This document shows positions 41,656 through 50,116 of a stretch of 64,000 nt of DNA, piece by piece. Source of the stretch: Archaeoglobus veneficus SNP6 (lineage in GTDB: Archaea; Halobacteriota; Archaeoglobi; Archaeoglobales; Archaeoglobaceae); the NCBI RefSeq assembly GCF_000194625.1, contig NC_015320.1:1720612-1784611 (forward strand). The letters are read 5' to 3'. Both the position numbers and the translations under genes were made by a program. A model generated the notes under the pieces. The model did no database searches and was not told the DNA's origin. It worked only from the letters and a program-made list of their open reading frames with translations. Each line of letters starts with the position of its first letter. Positions within the stretch are counted from its first letter, which is position 1.

Positions 41656-42513
41656 TTACTCGCACGGAACGACGAGGACAGGAAGTACCGAGTTCCGTAT
41701 TACGTTCTCAGCCGTACTGCCGAGAAGAAGCTCCTTGATTATGCTCTTACCCTTCTTTCCGATTACTATCAGTGTGGCACCGTTCACCGGAGCTGTCATG
41801 AGAATTTCCTTTGACGCAACTCCGCTGTGTACCTCTACTTCTACCGGGAAGTCAAGTTTTTCCTCATACTTCTTCAGCTCCTCCATTGCCTTTTTTGCAT
41901 TCTCTTCCACTTCCTCAGCCCTTCCGTAGTCAACGACGTGCATCAGAACGGCCTCCTTGATAAACTCCTTGAACACTTCTGTTGCGCCAATTACCTTCTC
42001 TGAGCAGGGTGAGAAGTCAACAGCTATCAGGGGCTTCTCAAAAACTCTCTTTGCGTCCCAGTAGCACTTGATTGCCTTTTTTCCTCTGTCCCACTCGTAC
42101 CTGACGAAGAGTACTGGCTTCTTGGCAGCCCTTGCGACGTTGGCGGCCGTTGAACCTATCAGCATCTCCCTGAATATGTTCTCACCCTTCATTGGCATAT
42201 ATATCAGGTCTACGTCCTCTTCTTCTGCCACTTTCGCAATTTCGATGGCGGGAGTTCCAAGTCTAACAATTCCTCTCGCCTTTATACCCATCTCCTCGAA
42301 TTCCTTAGAGATTTCCTCAATTCTCTTTTGATACCTCCTCACCATTTCTTCGACAGCTTCGAGAGCCTGTCCGGTAGTTGGAACCACATCAAGCGCATGA
42401 AACAGAATTAGTTCGTTAGCCGCTCCTGAAGCAAAGAACCTTGGTATACAGTTTCCGAACGCGTATTCAGAGACTATTGAGAAGTCCACCGGAAACAGCA
42501 CTTTTCTTATCAT
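41656..42513 (-). CDS. Universal stress protein, tandem UspA domains
   Basis: A 285-residue protein made of two Usp domains. The first (1-150) starts KVLFPVDFSIVSEYAF and ends STAANVARAAKKPVLFVR; the second starts KPLIAVDFSPCSEKVIG and ends LLGSTAENVIRNSVLPVLVV with the nucleotide motif VIGKKGKSIIKELLLGST. ATP or AMP binding is likely. The role in stress response is family knowledge only. A ribosome site GGAGGTGATGG precedes the ATG. Confidence 0.93.
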   Translation of the reverse strand: MIRKVLFPVDFSIVSEYAFGNCIPRFFASGAANELILFHALDVVPTTGQALEAVEEMVRRYQKRIEEISKEFEEMGIKARGIVRLGTPAIEIAKVAEEEDVDLIYMPMKGENIFREMLIGSTAANVARAAKKPVLFVRYEWDRGKKAIKCYWDAKRVFEKPLIAVDFSPCSEKVIGATEVFKEFIKEAVLMHVVDYGRAEEVEENAKKAMEELKKYEEKLDFPVEVEVHSGVASKEILMTAPVNGATLIVIGKKGKSIIKELLLGSTAENVIRNSVLPVLVVPCE

Positions 42514-42572
42514 TTACCATCACCTCCTACCCAAATCGTAAGTTATTTTTTAGTGTTTTCGAACATATAAAT

Positions 42573-43118
42573 TTATCTCCGGGTACTAATCCAAAAATAA
42601 AGAAGGGCTACAAGAGGGAAAGAGAAAAACATGGGGATTACCATAAGTGGTTCGAGTCCTACGAGAGACGACGGATGGAGCTGGAAGGTAGTAGAGGAAT
42701 CAGAGTAAGCATACATGATGAGGAATGGTGTCAAAACCGAGTGAACGAAGGCTACATACGGTGAAACATGCTTTGCCGCAATGAATAGAATAAGTAAGAT
42801 AATTAGGAGGGCGCTCAGAGCGAAGCGTGGTTCTGAAAAGGCCACACCTCCCCAGGCGAGCTTCATGAAAAGAGCCGAGACTGCGAGATTTGCAAACGCA
42901 AACATAACGCCAGCGATTGCAAATTTTTCAGATCTGATTTTTCTGCCGAAAACTTCCATGAGTGAGAGAACTGGTAGCAGGACAATGGTGAGAAAGGAGA
43001 AAAACGTAAGGGGCAGGTGAAGGTATATCAGCTTGTAGCTGTTTCCCAGCCGTTCTTCAGGAGGAGCGAGAATAGCGGAGATCATGAACGCTGCAAGCAG
43101 AAGGGTAACAGTTCTCAT
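42573..43118 (-). CDS. ccmC: CcmC-like cytochrome c maturation membrane protein
   Basis: A 181-residue protein with six hydrophobic segments. YKLIYLHLPLTFFSFL near residue 28 matches the first His region of CcmC. The segment MKLAWGGVAFSEPRFALSA near 88 aligns with the tryptophan-rich WWD loop but keeps only one Trp, and LHPSSL near 150 takes the second His position. CcmC passes haem to CcmE. The nearby ccmE and ccmF support the call; the weak motif is a reason for care. Confidence 0.68.
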   Translation of the reverse strand: MRTVTLLLAAFMISAILAPPEERLGNSYKLIYLHLPLTFFSFLTIVLLPVLSLMEVFGRKIRSEKFAIAGVMFAFANLAVSALFMKLAWGGVAFSEPRFALSALLIILLILFIAAKHVSPYVAFVHSVLTPFLIMYAYSDSSTTFQLHPSSLVGLEPLMVIPMFFSFPLVALLYFWISTRR

Positions 43119-43183
43119 AACAGCTCTGCTGTAGTAAAGTGTAAAAAAGTAACGAAAGTAGATTTTACGTGGGGCCTAACGAT

Positions 43184-44026
43184 ATGGTGGACAGGTTCAG
43201 AGGGGCGATTGCTGGCTTCGCAGTAGGCGACGCGATAGGGATGCCCTATGAAGGATTACCAAAGGAGGATATCGAGATTGAAAGCTCTGAAGTTGAACCC
43301 GTTGAATGGACGGATGATACCGAGCAGATGCTGATTCTTGCAGAGTCTTTACTCTCTACAACGTACTTCGACCCGGAGGACTTTGCCTTCAGGCTTTGCA
43401 AGATAACCTCTCCGAAAATAGGGCCAACAACGGCAGAGGCGCTGAGAAAGCTCAGGTCTGGCGTACCATGGCGTGAAGCTGGTGTGGATTCGAACACATG
43501 CGGAGCGGCGATGCGCGTCATGCCTCTTGGTATCGTTTACAGCTTTAGCCTTGACCTCGTTGAAAGCTATGCCGTCATGCAGGCAATGGTTACTCACAAG
43601 GGGAAGGCAGCGATTGCGGGAAGCGTAGCCGTTGCCATAGCATTTGCGTGTATCTGCATGGATTATTCCGACGATGAGATTCTCGACGAAGTTTGCGCGA
43701 GATGCAGACAGTACGACGACTTGATGGCGGAAAAAATAGAGATGGCCAGAGATAGCAGTATTGAGGAACTCGGCACTACGATCCTCGCCACCGATGTCGT
43801 GCCCTCAGCTCTTCACTGCTATCTGAACTCCGAAAGCTACGAGGAGTGCGTTCTGATGGCCGTGAGGGCTGGAGGTGATACGGACACCATAGCAGCCATC
43901 GCAGGCGGGCTCAAGGGGGCAAAGCTTGGCCACTCAGCGATCCCCGAAAGGTGGGGGACATTTGCAGAGGAGCTCTTACACATCGCTGACGAGCTTTACA
44001 GGCTGTACGTCAGGATTTCGACATGA
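43184..44026 (+). CDS. ADP-ribosylglycohydrolase family protein
   Basis: A 280-residue protein. It begins VDRFRGAIAGFAVGDAIGMPYE and has the metal-site EWTDDTEQM near residue 42, MRVMPLG near 112 and RAGGDTDTIAAIAGG near 232; these Asp-rich motifs bind two Mg ions in the family. It removes ADP-ribose from proteins or small molecules such as ADP-ribosyl-arginine; target unknown. The start is the ATG at 43184 rather than the GTG at 43169. Its 3' end overlaps trxB by 17 bp on the other strand. Confidence 0.92.
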   Translation: MVDRFRGAIAGFAVGDAIGMPYEGLPKEDIEIESSEVEPVEWTDDTEQMLILAESLLSTTYFDPEDFAFRLCKITSPKIGPTTAEALRKLRSGVPWREAGVDSNTCGAAMRVMPLGIVYSFSLDLVESYAVMQAMVTHKGKAAIAGSVAVAIAFACICMDYSDDEILDEVCARCRQYDDLMAEKIEMARDSSIEELGTTILATDVVPSALHCYLNSESYEECVLMAVRAGGDTDTIAAIAGGLKGAKLGHSAIPERWGTFAEELLHIADELYRLYVRIST

Positions 44027-44912
44027 TGTACTCGAACGCTGAATTGGCTGCTATGGCCCCATCACTGCAAGCGGTCACAACCTGCTTCAGAGGGTTGTCA
44101 CAGCAGTCACCGGCAGCAAAAACCCCCGGAACACTGGTAGCCTGACGCCTATCAACCTTTATGTATCCTTTTGAATCTCTTTCAACCCCAAGGTTTACGA
44201 CGATTTCTGTTTGAGGCCTGATGCCCACAGCTATAAACACGCCATCAGCCTCGACGACGAACTTCTCGTTCTTGACTCTGTCGAGGAGTACAACCCTCTC
44301 CACTCTATTGCTGCCCTCTATTCTCTCGACGACTGAGTTCCATATCACCGGTATGTTTCTCTTGAAAAGTTCGTCCTGCAATGCCCTGTCTGCCCTGAGC
44401 GCATCCCTTCTGTGGACGAGCGTAACGTCGCAGCCAATTTCTTTGAGATATACTGCATCCGTCACCGCGGTATTGCCGCCTCCAATCACGAGAACGCGCT
44501 TTCCCCTGAAAAAGTGGCCGTCACAGGTGGCACAGTAACTAACTCCTCTACCGACGAACTCCTTCTCACCCGGAACTCCGAGCTCTTTATGTTTGCCACC
44601 TGTCGCAACTATCACAGCCTTAACCCTATACTCCCCCGAATCGGTTTTAACTACGAATATGTCGCCGTCTTTCTTCAACTCCTCCACGCTTTCGAACCTG
44701 TGTTCTGCAAACTTCGTCGCCTGTTCCTTCATCTTCTCCAGCAACTCGTAGCCGCTGCCTTCAAATCCCGGGTAGTTTTCTATAAACGGAACAACTGCGA
44801 GCTGGGAGGGCATACTTTCGAAGAATACTGTTCTGAGGCCATACCTACCCGCGTATATGGCTGCTGTCAGTCCAGCAGGCCCAGCACCTATAATAGCAAC
44901 GTCGTACTCCAT
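44010..44912 (-). CDS. trxB: Thioredoxin reductase
   Basis: A 300-residue flavoenzyme with the FAD motif VAIIGAGPAGLTAAIYAG at the start, the redox-active SYCATCDGHFF near 133, the NAD(P)H motif VIGGGNTAVTDA near 152 and the C-terminal VPGVFAAGDCCDNP near 268. It reduces thioredoxin. The longer reading to 45095 is rejected: the ATG at 44912 lies 27 bp from the palindromic box GTATTAATAC, giving a leaderless mRNA. Its place beside cytochrome c maturation genes could serve haem-site Cys reduction; this is inference. Confidence 0.95.
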   Translation of the reverse strand: MEYDVAIIGAGPAGLTAAIYAGRYGLRTVFFESMPSQLAVVPFIENYPGFEGSGYELLEKMKEQATKFAEHRFESVEELKKDGDIFVVKTDSGEYRVKAVIVATGGKHKELGVPGEKEFVGRGVSYCATCDGHFFRGKRVLVIGGGNTAVTDAVYLKEIGCDVTLVHRRDALRADRALQDELFKRNIPVIWNSVVERIEGSNRVERVVLLDRVKNEKFVVEADGVFIAVGIRPQTEIVVNLGVERDSKGYIKVDRRQATSVPGVFAAGDCCDNPLKQVVTACSDGAIAANSAFEYIMSKS

Positions 44913-44934
44913 GAGTAGGGATTTGCCTTCCGTT

Positions 44935-44944
44935 GTATTAATAC
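44935..44944 (-). promoter_or_regulatory. Palindromic TATA element of trxB
   Basis: GTATTAATAC is a perfect 10-bp palindrome centred 27 bp before the trxB ATG, the spacing of a leaderless promoter. Confidence 0.5.
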
Positions 44945-44990
44945 TTAGGGGCGTTTTGTCTCTAACCTCAATACCATGCCAGTTAAAAAC

Positions 44991-45000
44991 ACTTAAATAG
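44991..45000 (+). promoter_or_regulatory. TATA element of ccmE-ccmF
   Basis: ACTTAAATAG, centred about 29 bp before the ATG at 45025 and only 8 bp before the ATG at 45004. It therefore selects 45025 as the ccmE start. Confidence 0.5.
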
Positions 45001-45024
45001 TGTATGTCGAAAAGCTTGACGAAC

Positions 45025-45411
45025 ATGGAGAAGCTTAAGGTCGCGCTCGGGGCAGTAATAATCGTATTCGCTATCGCTATGGCCTTCTCATTCAAGAGTG
45101 GTCTCTCACCCTACGTTACAGTAAGCTACGTTGTGGAGAAAGGAGAAGCAAGAAATGTGCAGGTTAACGGAACAATTGTCCCGAATTCGACGATATTCCT
45201 CGAGAACAACACGAGGATATTTGAGCTGACCGACGGAAAGACAAAAATGAAGGTCATCTACACAGGCATACTCTCCAACTATCAGGAGGGCATCCCCGCT
45301 GTCGTTGTTGGAGATTACTATGACGGATATTTCCATGCAACCAAAGTCCTCCTCAAGTGCCCGAGCAAGTACAAAGCGATGGAGGAGAACTACTCTGGAA
45401 AGGTGAAATAA
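45025..45411 (+). CDS. ccmE: Haem chaperone CcmE, archaeal CxxxY type
   Basis: A 128-residue protein with one N-terminal membrane anchor (about 5-22) and an OB-fold domain: VSYVVEKGEARNVQVNG, then IPAVVVGDYYDGYFHATKVLLKCPSKYKA at the end. Bacterial CcmE binds haem covalently through His in HxxxY; here the position is Cys (CPSKY), the variant known in archaea and some sulfate-reducing bacteria. The gene overlaps ccmF (TAATG). Start chosen from TATA spacing. Confidence 0.9.
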   Translation: MEKLKVALGAVIIVFAIAMAFSFKSGLSPYVTVSYVVEKGEARNVQVNGTIVPNSTIFLENNTRIFELTDGKTKMKVIYTGILSNYQEGIPAVVVGDYYDGYFHATKVLLKCPSKYKAMEENYSGKVK

Positions 45412-47264
45412 TGGATGTAGGCGAGGTTTTTCTGCTCTGTTCTTTGTTATCGTCGATAGCTGCCTCCTTTATTTTTCTCAGGTGTGTAGAGGAGGACAGG
45501 TGGAAGCCCGCGAGAATAGCTCTTCTGTCTTCTCTTACCTTCCTGACCGCAGCGCTCCTGACCTTACTGTACTACTTCTTTGCAAGAGACTTCAGCGTTC
45601 AGTACGTTTTTGAGTACTCCGATATACATCTGTCCACGCTTTACACCATCAGCGCCCTGTGGGCGGGCAGGGAAGGCTCACTCCTTCTCTGGGCGTGGTA
45701 CCTTGTAATTTTCAACACCGTCCTCCTTTTCAGTCAGAAAAATCATAAAGATAGAGTTGTTGCCCTCGCCCTCGCAATCTCAACGCTCGTTGTTATATTC
45801 TTTAACGTCCTCCTCCTGACATCCTCAAACCCCTTTGTCCGCCTCGATTTCAGGCCGCCAAATGGAATAGGCCTCAACCCACTCCTGAGAACTCCGGAAA
45901 TGGCATTCCATCCGCCCACGATATTCCTCGGCTACGCCGGCATGACAATTCCATTCGCCCTTGCGATAGCAGCCACATTCTTCAGGGAGAACTGGATAAA
46001 ACTCTCGCGGAAGTACCTCATAGTTTCCTGGGCGTTTCTGAGCATTGGCATACTTCTGGGTGCGTGGTGGGCGTACAAAACCCTTGGCTGGGGCGGATTC
46101 TGGGGCTGGGACCCCGTTGAGAACGCGAGTCTGCTGCCCTGGCTTACCGCATCGGCTCTGCTTCACGGAATGATTGTGGAGGAGAGAAAAAGGGGGTTAA
46201 AGCTTCTGAACTACGCTCTTGCAATTATAACCTTCGATCTCGTTATTCTTGCAACGTTCGTAACGAGAAGCGGGATAATAAGCTCCGTTCACGCTTTTGG
46301 CCAGAATCCAGAAGCACATGCGTATCTTGCGCTCATAGCCCTCGCTACTGCTGTTGGAATCACTGTATGGGCACTTAGAAGGGATTTCTTCAGCGGAAGC
46401 CTCGAAGGTGTCAGAGAGAAGCTGATTCTCGGAAATATGGTTATTCTACTCCTCTCCATGGCGACAGTCCTGCTGGGCACCCTTGCCCCGCTCTTCATTC
46501 CAAACGCGTCCGTCGATCGCCACTACTATGACCGGCTCGAAATTCCTCTTGGAACTGCTCTCGTAGTCCTCCTCGGCATTTGCGCCGCTATAGACTGGCG
46601 AGCAGATAGGGAGAAGTTTATCAGGTACAGCAAGTATTCTGCCGTAGTCGGGCTGATTGCTGGCGTTGCAGTTTACCTATCTTTCAAGGCGACGATTGCG
46701 GCCATAGGTATTGCGATCTTCTTCTTTTCACTTCTGAACCACGTTCAGGACCTGAGGATAGTAGATATTGCCAACAGGAGAAAGATCGGTGGCTACGTAG
46801 CTCACATTGGGTTAATATTCCTCTTTATTGGGGTTATGGGTGCGTGGCTCTACGAAGAGAGCTACAAGCCTGTGACGATAGAATACGGGAAGTCCGCACA
46901 AGTTGGAAGCTTTGAGCTCAGACTCGTAGGCTTCGACGTAAAAGAGGACGAGGAAAAATTCTGCATAATTTCGAAGGTGGAAATATACGAAAACGGTGAA
47001 CTTCAGGGAGTAACCTATCCAAAGCTCATATTCTACAAGCTTATGCGACAGGACAGAGTTGTTTCGTCGGTGGAAATTATATCGCAGCCGTTCAGAGATC
47101 TATATATTGCTATGGGCGGCGTTTCTAAAGACGGAAGCAGAGCGTACTTCGAGTTCTACGTCGTTCCTCTCGTCTCCTTCGTCTGGCTCGGCTCCATGCT
47201 GATAATAGCTGGAGGTATAGTGGCCCTGATGCCCTCGAGAAGAGCTATGAAGAGAGCAGAATAG
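45411..47264 (+). CDS. ccmF: Cytochrome c haem lyase subunit CcmF
   Basis: A 617-residue polytopic protein of the haem-handling family. The periplasmic WWD-type motif is GWGGFWGWDPVENASLLPWL near 228, preceded by NPLLRTPEMAFHPPTIFLGY near 160 and followed by LATFVTRSGIISSVHAFG near 285. It attaches haem from CcmE to apocytochromes. The ATG overlaps the ccmE stop. CcmH/CcmG and the CcmAB ABC pair are not in the window. Confidence 0.95.
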   Translation: MDVGEVFLLCSLLSSIAASFIFLRCVEEDRWKPARIALLSSLTFLTAALLTLLYYFFARDFSVQYVFEYSDIHLSTLYTISALWAGREGSLLLWAWYLVIFNTVLLFSQKNHKDRVVALALAISTLVVIFFNVLLLTSSNPFVRLDFRPPNGIGLNPLLRTPEMAFHPPTIFLGYAGMTIPFALAIAATFFRENWIKLSRKYLIVSWAFLSIGILLGAWWAYKTLGWGGFWGWDPVENASLLPWLTASALLHGMIVEERKRGLKLLNYALAIITFDLVILATFVTRSGIISSVHAFGQNPEAHAYLALIALATAVGITVWALRRDFFSGSLEGVREKLILGNMVILLLSMATVLLGTLAPLFIPNASVDRHYYDRLEIPLGTALVVLLGICAAIDWRADREKFIRYSKYSAVVGLIAGVAVYLSFKATIAAIGIAIFFFSLLNHVQDLRIVDIANRRKIGGYVAHIGLIFLFIGVMGAWLYEESYKPVTIEYGKSAQVGSFELRLVGFDVKEDEEKFCIISKVEIYENGELQGVTYPKLIFYKLMRQDRVVSSVEIISQPFRDLYIAMGGVSKDGSRAYFEFYVVPLVSFVWLGSMLIIAGGIVALMPSRRAMKRAE

Positions 47265-47334
47265 ATATTTAGAATTGCTTGAGTCCTCAGACCTAAGAAA
47301 AAAAGCGTTAAGAAATAGAAAAGTAGAAAATAAT

Positions 47335-48225
47335 ATGGAGACATCTCCGGTCGTGAGCCCGCTATGTGAGAAAAGTCTGGTCTCGAGGGTTAAAATAATA
47401 CCAAATCTGCTCCCAGAAGAGAAAGCCTTTTTAATGAGGGTCTGCGAGGAAATCGAGAAGAGCAGCGTTGATAGAGAGTTGCCCGTGCTGTATGCAGGCT
47501 CGGGCGGAGATGTGGAACATGCCGTCATTCTGGGTGACAACCTCGTTTTCGTCGATTCCCACCTTCCTGAAGTGACACTTATGGAAATCAGGCACGGAAT
47601 TGACAGGATTGGAGGAGAGATAGTCGAGGAGAGAAGAGAGGGTGTGCTCGGAAAGGGCGGAAGACATGTGATAAACTTCAGGCTGAATGGATGCGACATT
47701 AACCTCACATACTATGCTGAAGATGCAACGAAAATAGGCGATGAATTCATGCCAGAAGAGCTGAAAGACGGCTGTTCCGTCTACTTCGTCAAGGTTCCGC
47801 TGCCTAAGGAGGAGAGAGTTGGTTCCCTCGTTTCTCCAGAAGTCTTGGCCAGAATGCTGGATTTCGTCGTGAATGGCGGGTTCTATCTGGAAAGAGAATG
47901 TCCTATAACCCGCTTTCTGAGTCCTGAACTTGCTGGATTTGAGAAAGTTGCGTCCGGTTTCATCTCGGCGCTGTCAATCAACTACGACGAAGAAGGAAAC
48001 CTTTACAGGAAGGTTAGAGATGTAGAGAATCTTGCAGAATTGTTAAGAGTTGACAGGGAGCTTTACAGACTGTGCGGGAGTAGACATAACAGCGGATTAG
48101 ATGTAAATGATGAACTATCAAAACATGAAGTGATAAGGTTAGCAAGAGAGCACTGCGAGAGGTTCCCTGACAAGCTTAAAGATGAGGTAATAAAAGCCGT
48201 GAAGACTTTTGTGGAAAAACTTTAA
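47335..48225 (+). CDS. Unknown protein with a possible SAM-binding fold
   Basis: A 296-residue protein I do not recognise. LPVLYAGSGGDVEHAVILGDNLVFVDSH-type sequence near residues 50-76 resembles methyltransferase motif I and the following acidic strand end, and INLTYYAEDATKIG near 124 could be a later core strand. The C-terminal 70 residues are helical and charged. The ATG at 47335 is preferred to an earlier non-ATG start. It lies 70 bp after ccmF and 12 bp before the tRNA-Gly, with which it converges. Confidence 0.65.
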   Translation: METSPVVSPLCEKSLVSRVKIIPNLLPEEKAFLMRVCEEIEKSSVDRELPVLYAGSGGDVEHAVILGDNLVFVDSHLPEVTLMEIRHGIDRIGGEIVEERREGVLGKGGRHVINFRLNGCDINLTYYAEDATKIGDEFMPEELKDGCSVYFVKVPLPKEERVGSLVSPEVLARMLDFVVNGGFYLERECPITRFLSPELAGFEKVASGFISALSINYDEEGNLYRKVRDVENLAELLRVDRELYRLCGSRHNSGLDVNDELSKHEVIRLAREHCERFPDKLKDEVIKAVKTFVEKL

Positions 48226-48236
48226 AAATAACCACA

Positions 48237-48307
48237 TGCGCGGGCCGGGATTTGAACCCGGGCTAACGCCTCGGAAGGGCGTTGTCCTACCGCTAGACTA
48301 CCCGCGC
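48237..48307 (-). tRNA. tRNA-Gly (anticodon UCC)
   Basis: The minus strand folds as a full cloverleaf: acceptor GCGCGGG paired with CCCGCGC, D arm GTCTAGCGGTAGGAC, anticodon arm ACGCC-CTTCCGA-GGCGT with anticodon TCC, and T arm CCGGG-TTCAAAT-CCCGG. The discriminator is A and CCA is not encoded. It decodes GGA and, by wobble, GGG. There is no intron. Confidence 0.96.
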
Positions 48308-48428
48308 TCTGGCAGGCTTCTACAGATTGGCAGGGTCTCTTTGTATTTATTGTTTTTGGGAGGGTGTGACAATGGGGTGCCCAGTCACTCCGAAAGTTTA
48401 TTTTATTGGTATATGTCTGGCGAATCAC

Positions 48429-49007
48429 ATGAAGGTGGCCTGGGACGCGAGCCACGGCGAATTCACCATTGAAGATTACTACTACTTTTCGAAGCTTAAG
48501 AGGTATGCGGGGCAGGAGGGAGTAGAGATCGTAGAGATCAAGAGCTTCTCGAGGCTTGCAAGCTACGATACAATCGTCTTCAACTATCCAGAGATCAGAT
48601 TCAGGAAGTGGGAGATTGGCAGAATAAAGGCGTGGCTGAAACGGGGCAAGCGGATAATCTTCGCGGCCTACTATTCGAACCTCGACGGGGTTGCGGAGAA
48701 CGTAAACAGAGTTCTCGCGAAGGTTAGCGATGTCAGGGTAAACTACGACGTCATCGTTGACGATTCAAACAACCACGGCGACAGTATGTATCCGAAGGCC
48801 GTGTGCAGAGGCATGGAACTCGTAATGCCCTGCTCCGCCTCCGTCAGCGGTGGAGAACCCTTCGTCACGAGTGCATCTGGAGCTGTCTTTGGAACGAGGG
48901 ATGGCAACCTTTTCGTCCTCGGAACGTGCGTTTTCTGGGATAACTTCTCCATAGGGCTTGCCGACAACAGGAAGTTCTCGTTGAAGTTGCTAAAGGGAGA
49001 GCTTTAG
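48429..49007 (+). CDS. Unknown protein, possibly a glutamine-amidotransferase-like (DUF4350) fold
   Basis: A 192-residue soluble protein. It begins KVAWDASHGEFTIEDYYYF, has YDTIVFNYPEIRF near 48, then WLKRGKRIIFAAYYSNLDG near 66 and TRDGNLFVLGTCVFWDN near 163. The layout resembles DUF4350-type Rossmann domains that examine whether a helper complex is present; I infer this weakly. The ATG at 48429 is 26 bp after GTTTATTTTATT (leaderless); an ATG at 48372 with GGAGGGTG upstream is a real alternative. It ends abutting the convergent radical SAM gene. Confidence 0.65.
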   Translation: MKVAWDASHGEFTIEDYYYFSKLKRYAGQEGVEIVEIKSFSRLASYDTIVFNYPEIRFRKWEIGRIKAWLKRGKRIIFAAYYSNLDGVAENVNRVLAKVSDVRVNYDVIVDDSNNHGDSMYPKAVCRGMELVMPCSASVSGGEPFVTSASGAVFGTRDGNLFVLGTCVFWDNFSIGLADNRKFSLKLLKGEL

Positions 49008-50009
49008 TTACAGTACTATATTTTGTCTGTACCCGCACTCCGGACATCTATCCCCGTCGAGCTCGTTCTTAACTATGTAGAACCCTTCCCTGTCTATCAG
49101 CTTTGTACCACAGTTCGGGCAGTATGTGTCCTCGTACTCATGTCCCCACACGTTTCCTATGTAAACGTACTCCAGCCCCACGTCCTTCGCTACCCTTACT
49201 GCCATCTCCAGCGTGTAGAGGGGTGTCGAGGGCTTGTCAGTCATCTGGAAGTCAGGGTGGAAGCGGGAGAAGTGTACCGGTATGCGCTTGTCCATGCTGC
49301 AAACCCATTCTGCAAATTCCTTTATCTCCTCCTCGCTGTCGTTCTCTCCCGGTATTACGAGGTACGTAATTTCGAGGAAGATGCCCTTTCTGTGCATATA
49401 CTCCACGGTATCGAGGACTCTCTCAAGCTTCGCCTTGCATATTCTTCGGTAAAATTCCTCGCTGAAAGCCTTAACGTCAACGTTGGCCGCATCAAGCACA
49501 TCGAGCTGGTCTATTGCCTCTTTGCTCATGTAGCCATTGGTTACGTAAACGACGTAGTAATCTCCACGCTTCTTAACCTCCTTGCTCGCGTCAAGCGCGA
49601 ACTCGTGCCAGATTCCCGGCTCGTTGTACGTCCACGCAACTCCATCGGCTCTTTTCTCTACCACAAGCTCTGCAACGTCTTCTGGCTTCAGTTCTCTGAC
49701 GTATGGATACGTCAGGTCTGCAAACGCTATTGAGTAGTTCTGGCAGTGGAGACAGCGGAAATTGCAGCTTATGCTGCCAAAAGACAGGACATCCGTCCCG
49801 GGCTTGAAATTGTGGAAGGGTTTCTTCTCGATAGGATCAACGGCCATTGACGACACGAGGCCGTAGTTGTAAACCATCAAATTTCCCTTCTCATTCTTCC
49901 TTACCCTGCAGATTCCCCACTTCTCTGCCTTGAGCTTGCAGTAGTGGTTGCACGTTTTACATTGCACATCTCCATCGAGTTTCTCGTAAAGGTACGATTC
50001 AACTATCAT
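49008..50009 (-). CDS. amrS: AmmeMemoRadiSam-type radical SAM enzyme
   Basis: A 333-residue radical SAM protein. An N-terminal CKTCNHYCKL with GICRVR precedes the cluster motif CNFRCLHCQNYSIAF near residue 85 (CxxxCxxC). A C-terminal zinc-like pair CPNCGTKL and CPECGYR ends the protein. The layout and similarity to pyruvate formate-lyase activating enzymes match AmrS. The AmmeMemoRadiSam partners (AMMECR1, Memo) are not adjacent. Natural substrate unknown. Confidence 0.88.
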   Translation of the reverse strand: MIVESYLYEKLDGDVQCKTCNHYCKLKAEKWGICRVRKNEKGNLMVYNYGLVSSMAVDPIEKKPFHNFKPGTDVLSFGSISCNFRCLHCQNYSIAFADLTYPYVRELKPEDVAELVVEKRADGVAWTYNEPGIWHEFALDASKEVKKRGDYYVVYVTNGYMSKEAIDQLDVLDAANVDVKAFSEEFYRRICKAKLERVLDTVEYMHRKGIFLEITYLVIPGENDSEEEIKEFAEWVCSMDKRIPVHFSRFHPDFQMTDKPSTPLYTLEMAVRVAKDVGLEYVYIGNVWGHEYEDTYCPNCGTKLIDREGFYIVKNELDGDRCPECGYRQNIVL

Positions 50010-50116
50010 CCCTAAAACTTTAGTCGTTCAACTGATTTAAGCGTTGGCTTTGGGTTCTTGATTTCAAGTATTGGCAGTTAAAACCAGTCTTAAATCCTGC
50101 TCAACCTAACTATACC

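Noticed and set aside
41593-41814. 73-codon plus-strand frame after argD
   Set aside because: Most of it overlaps the universal stress protein gene antisense, and the first 20 codons alone do not form a convincing protein.
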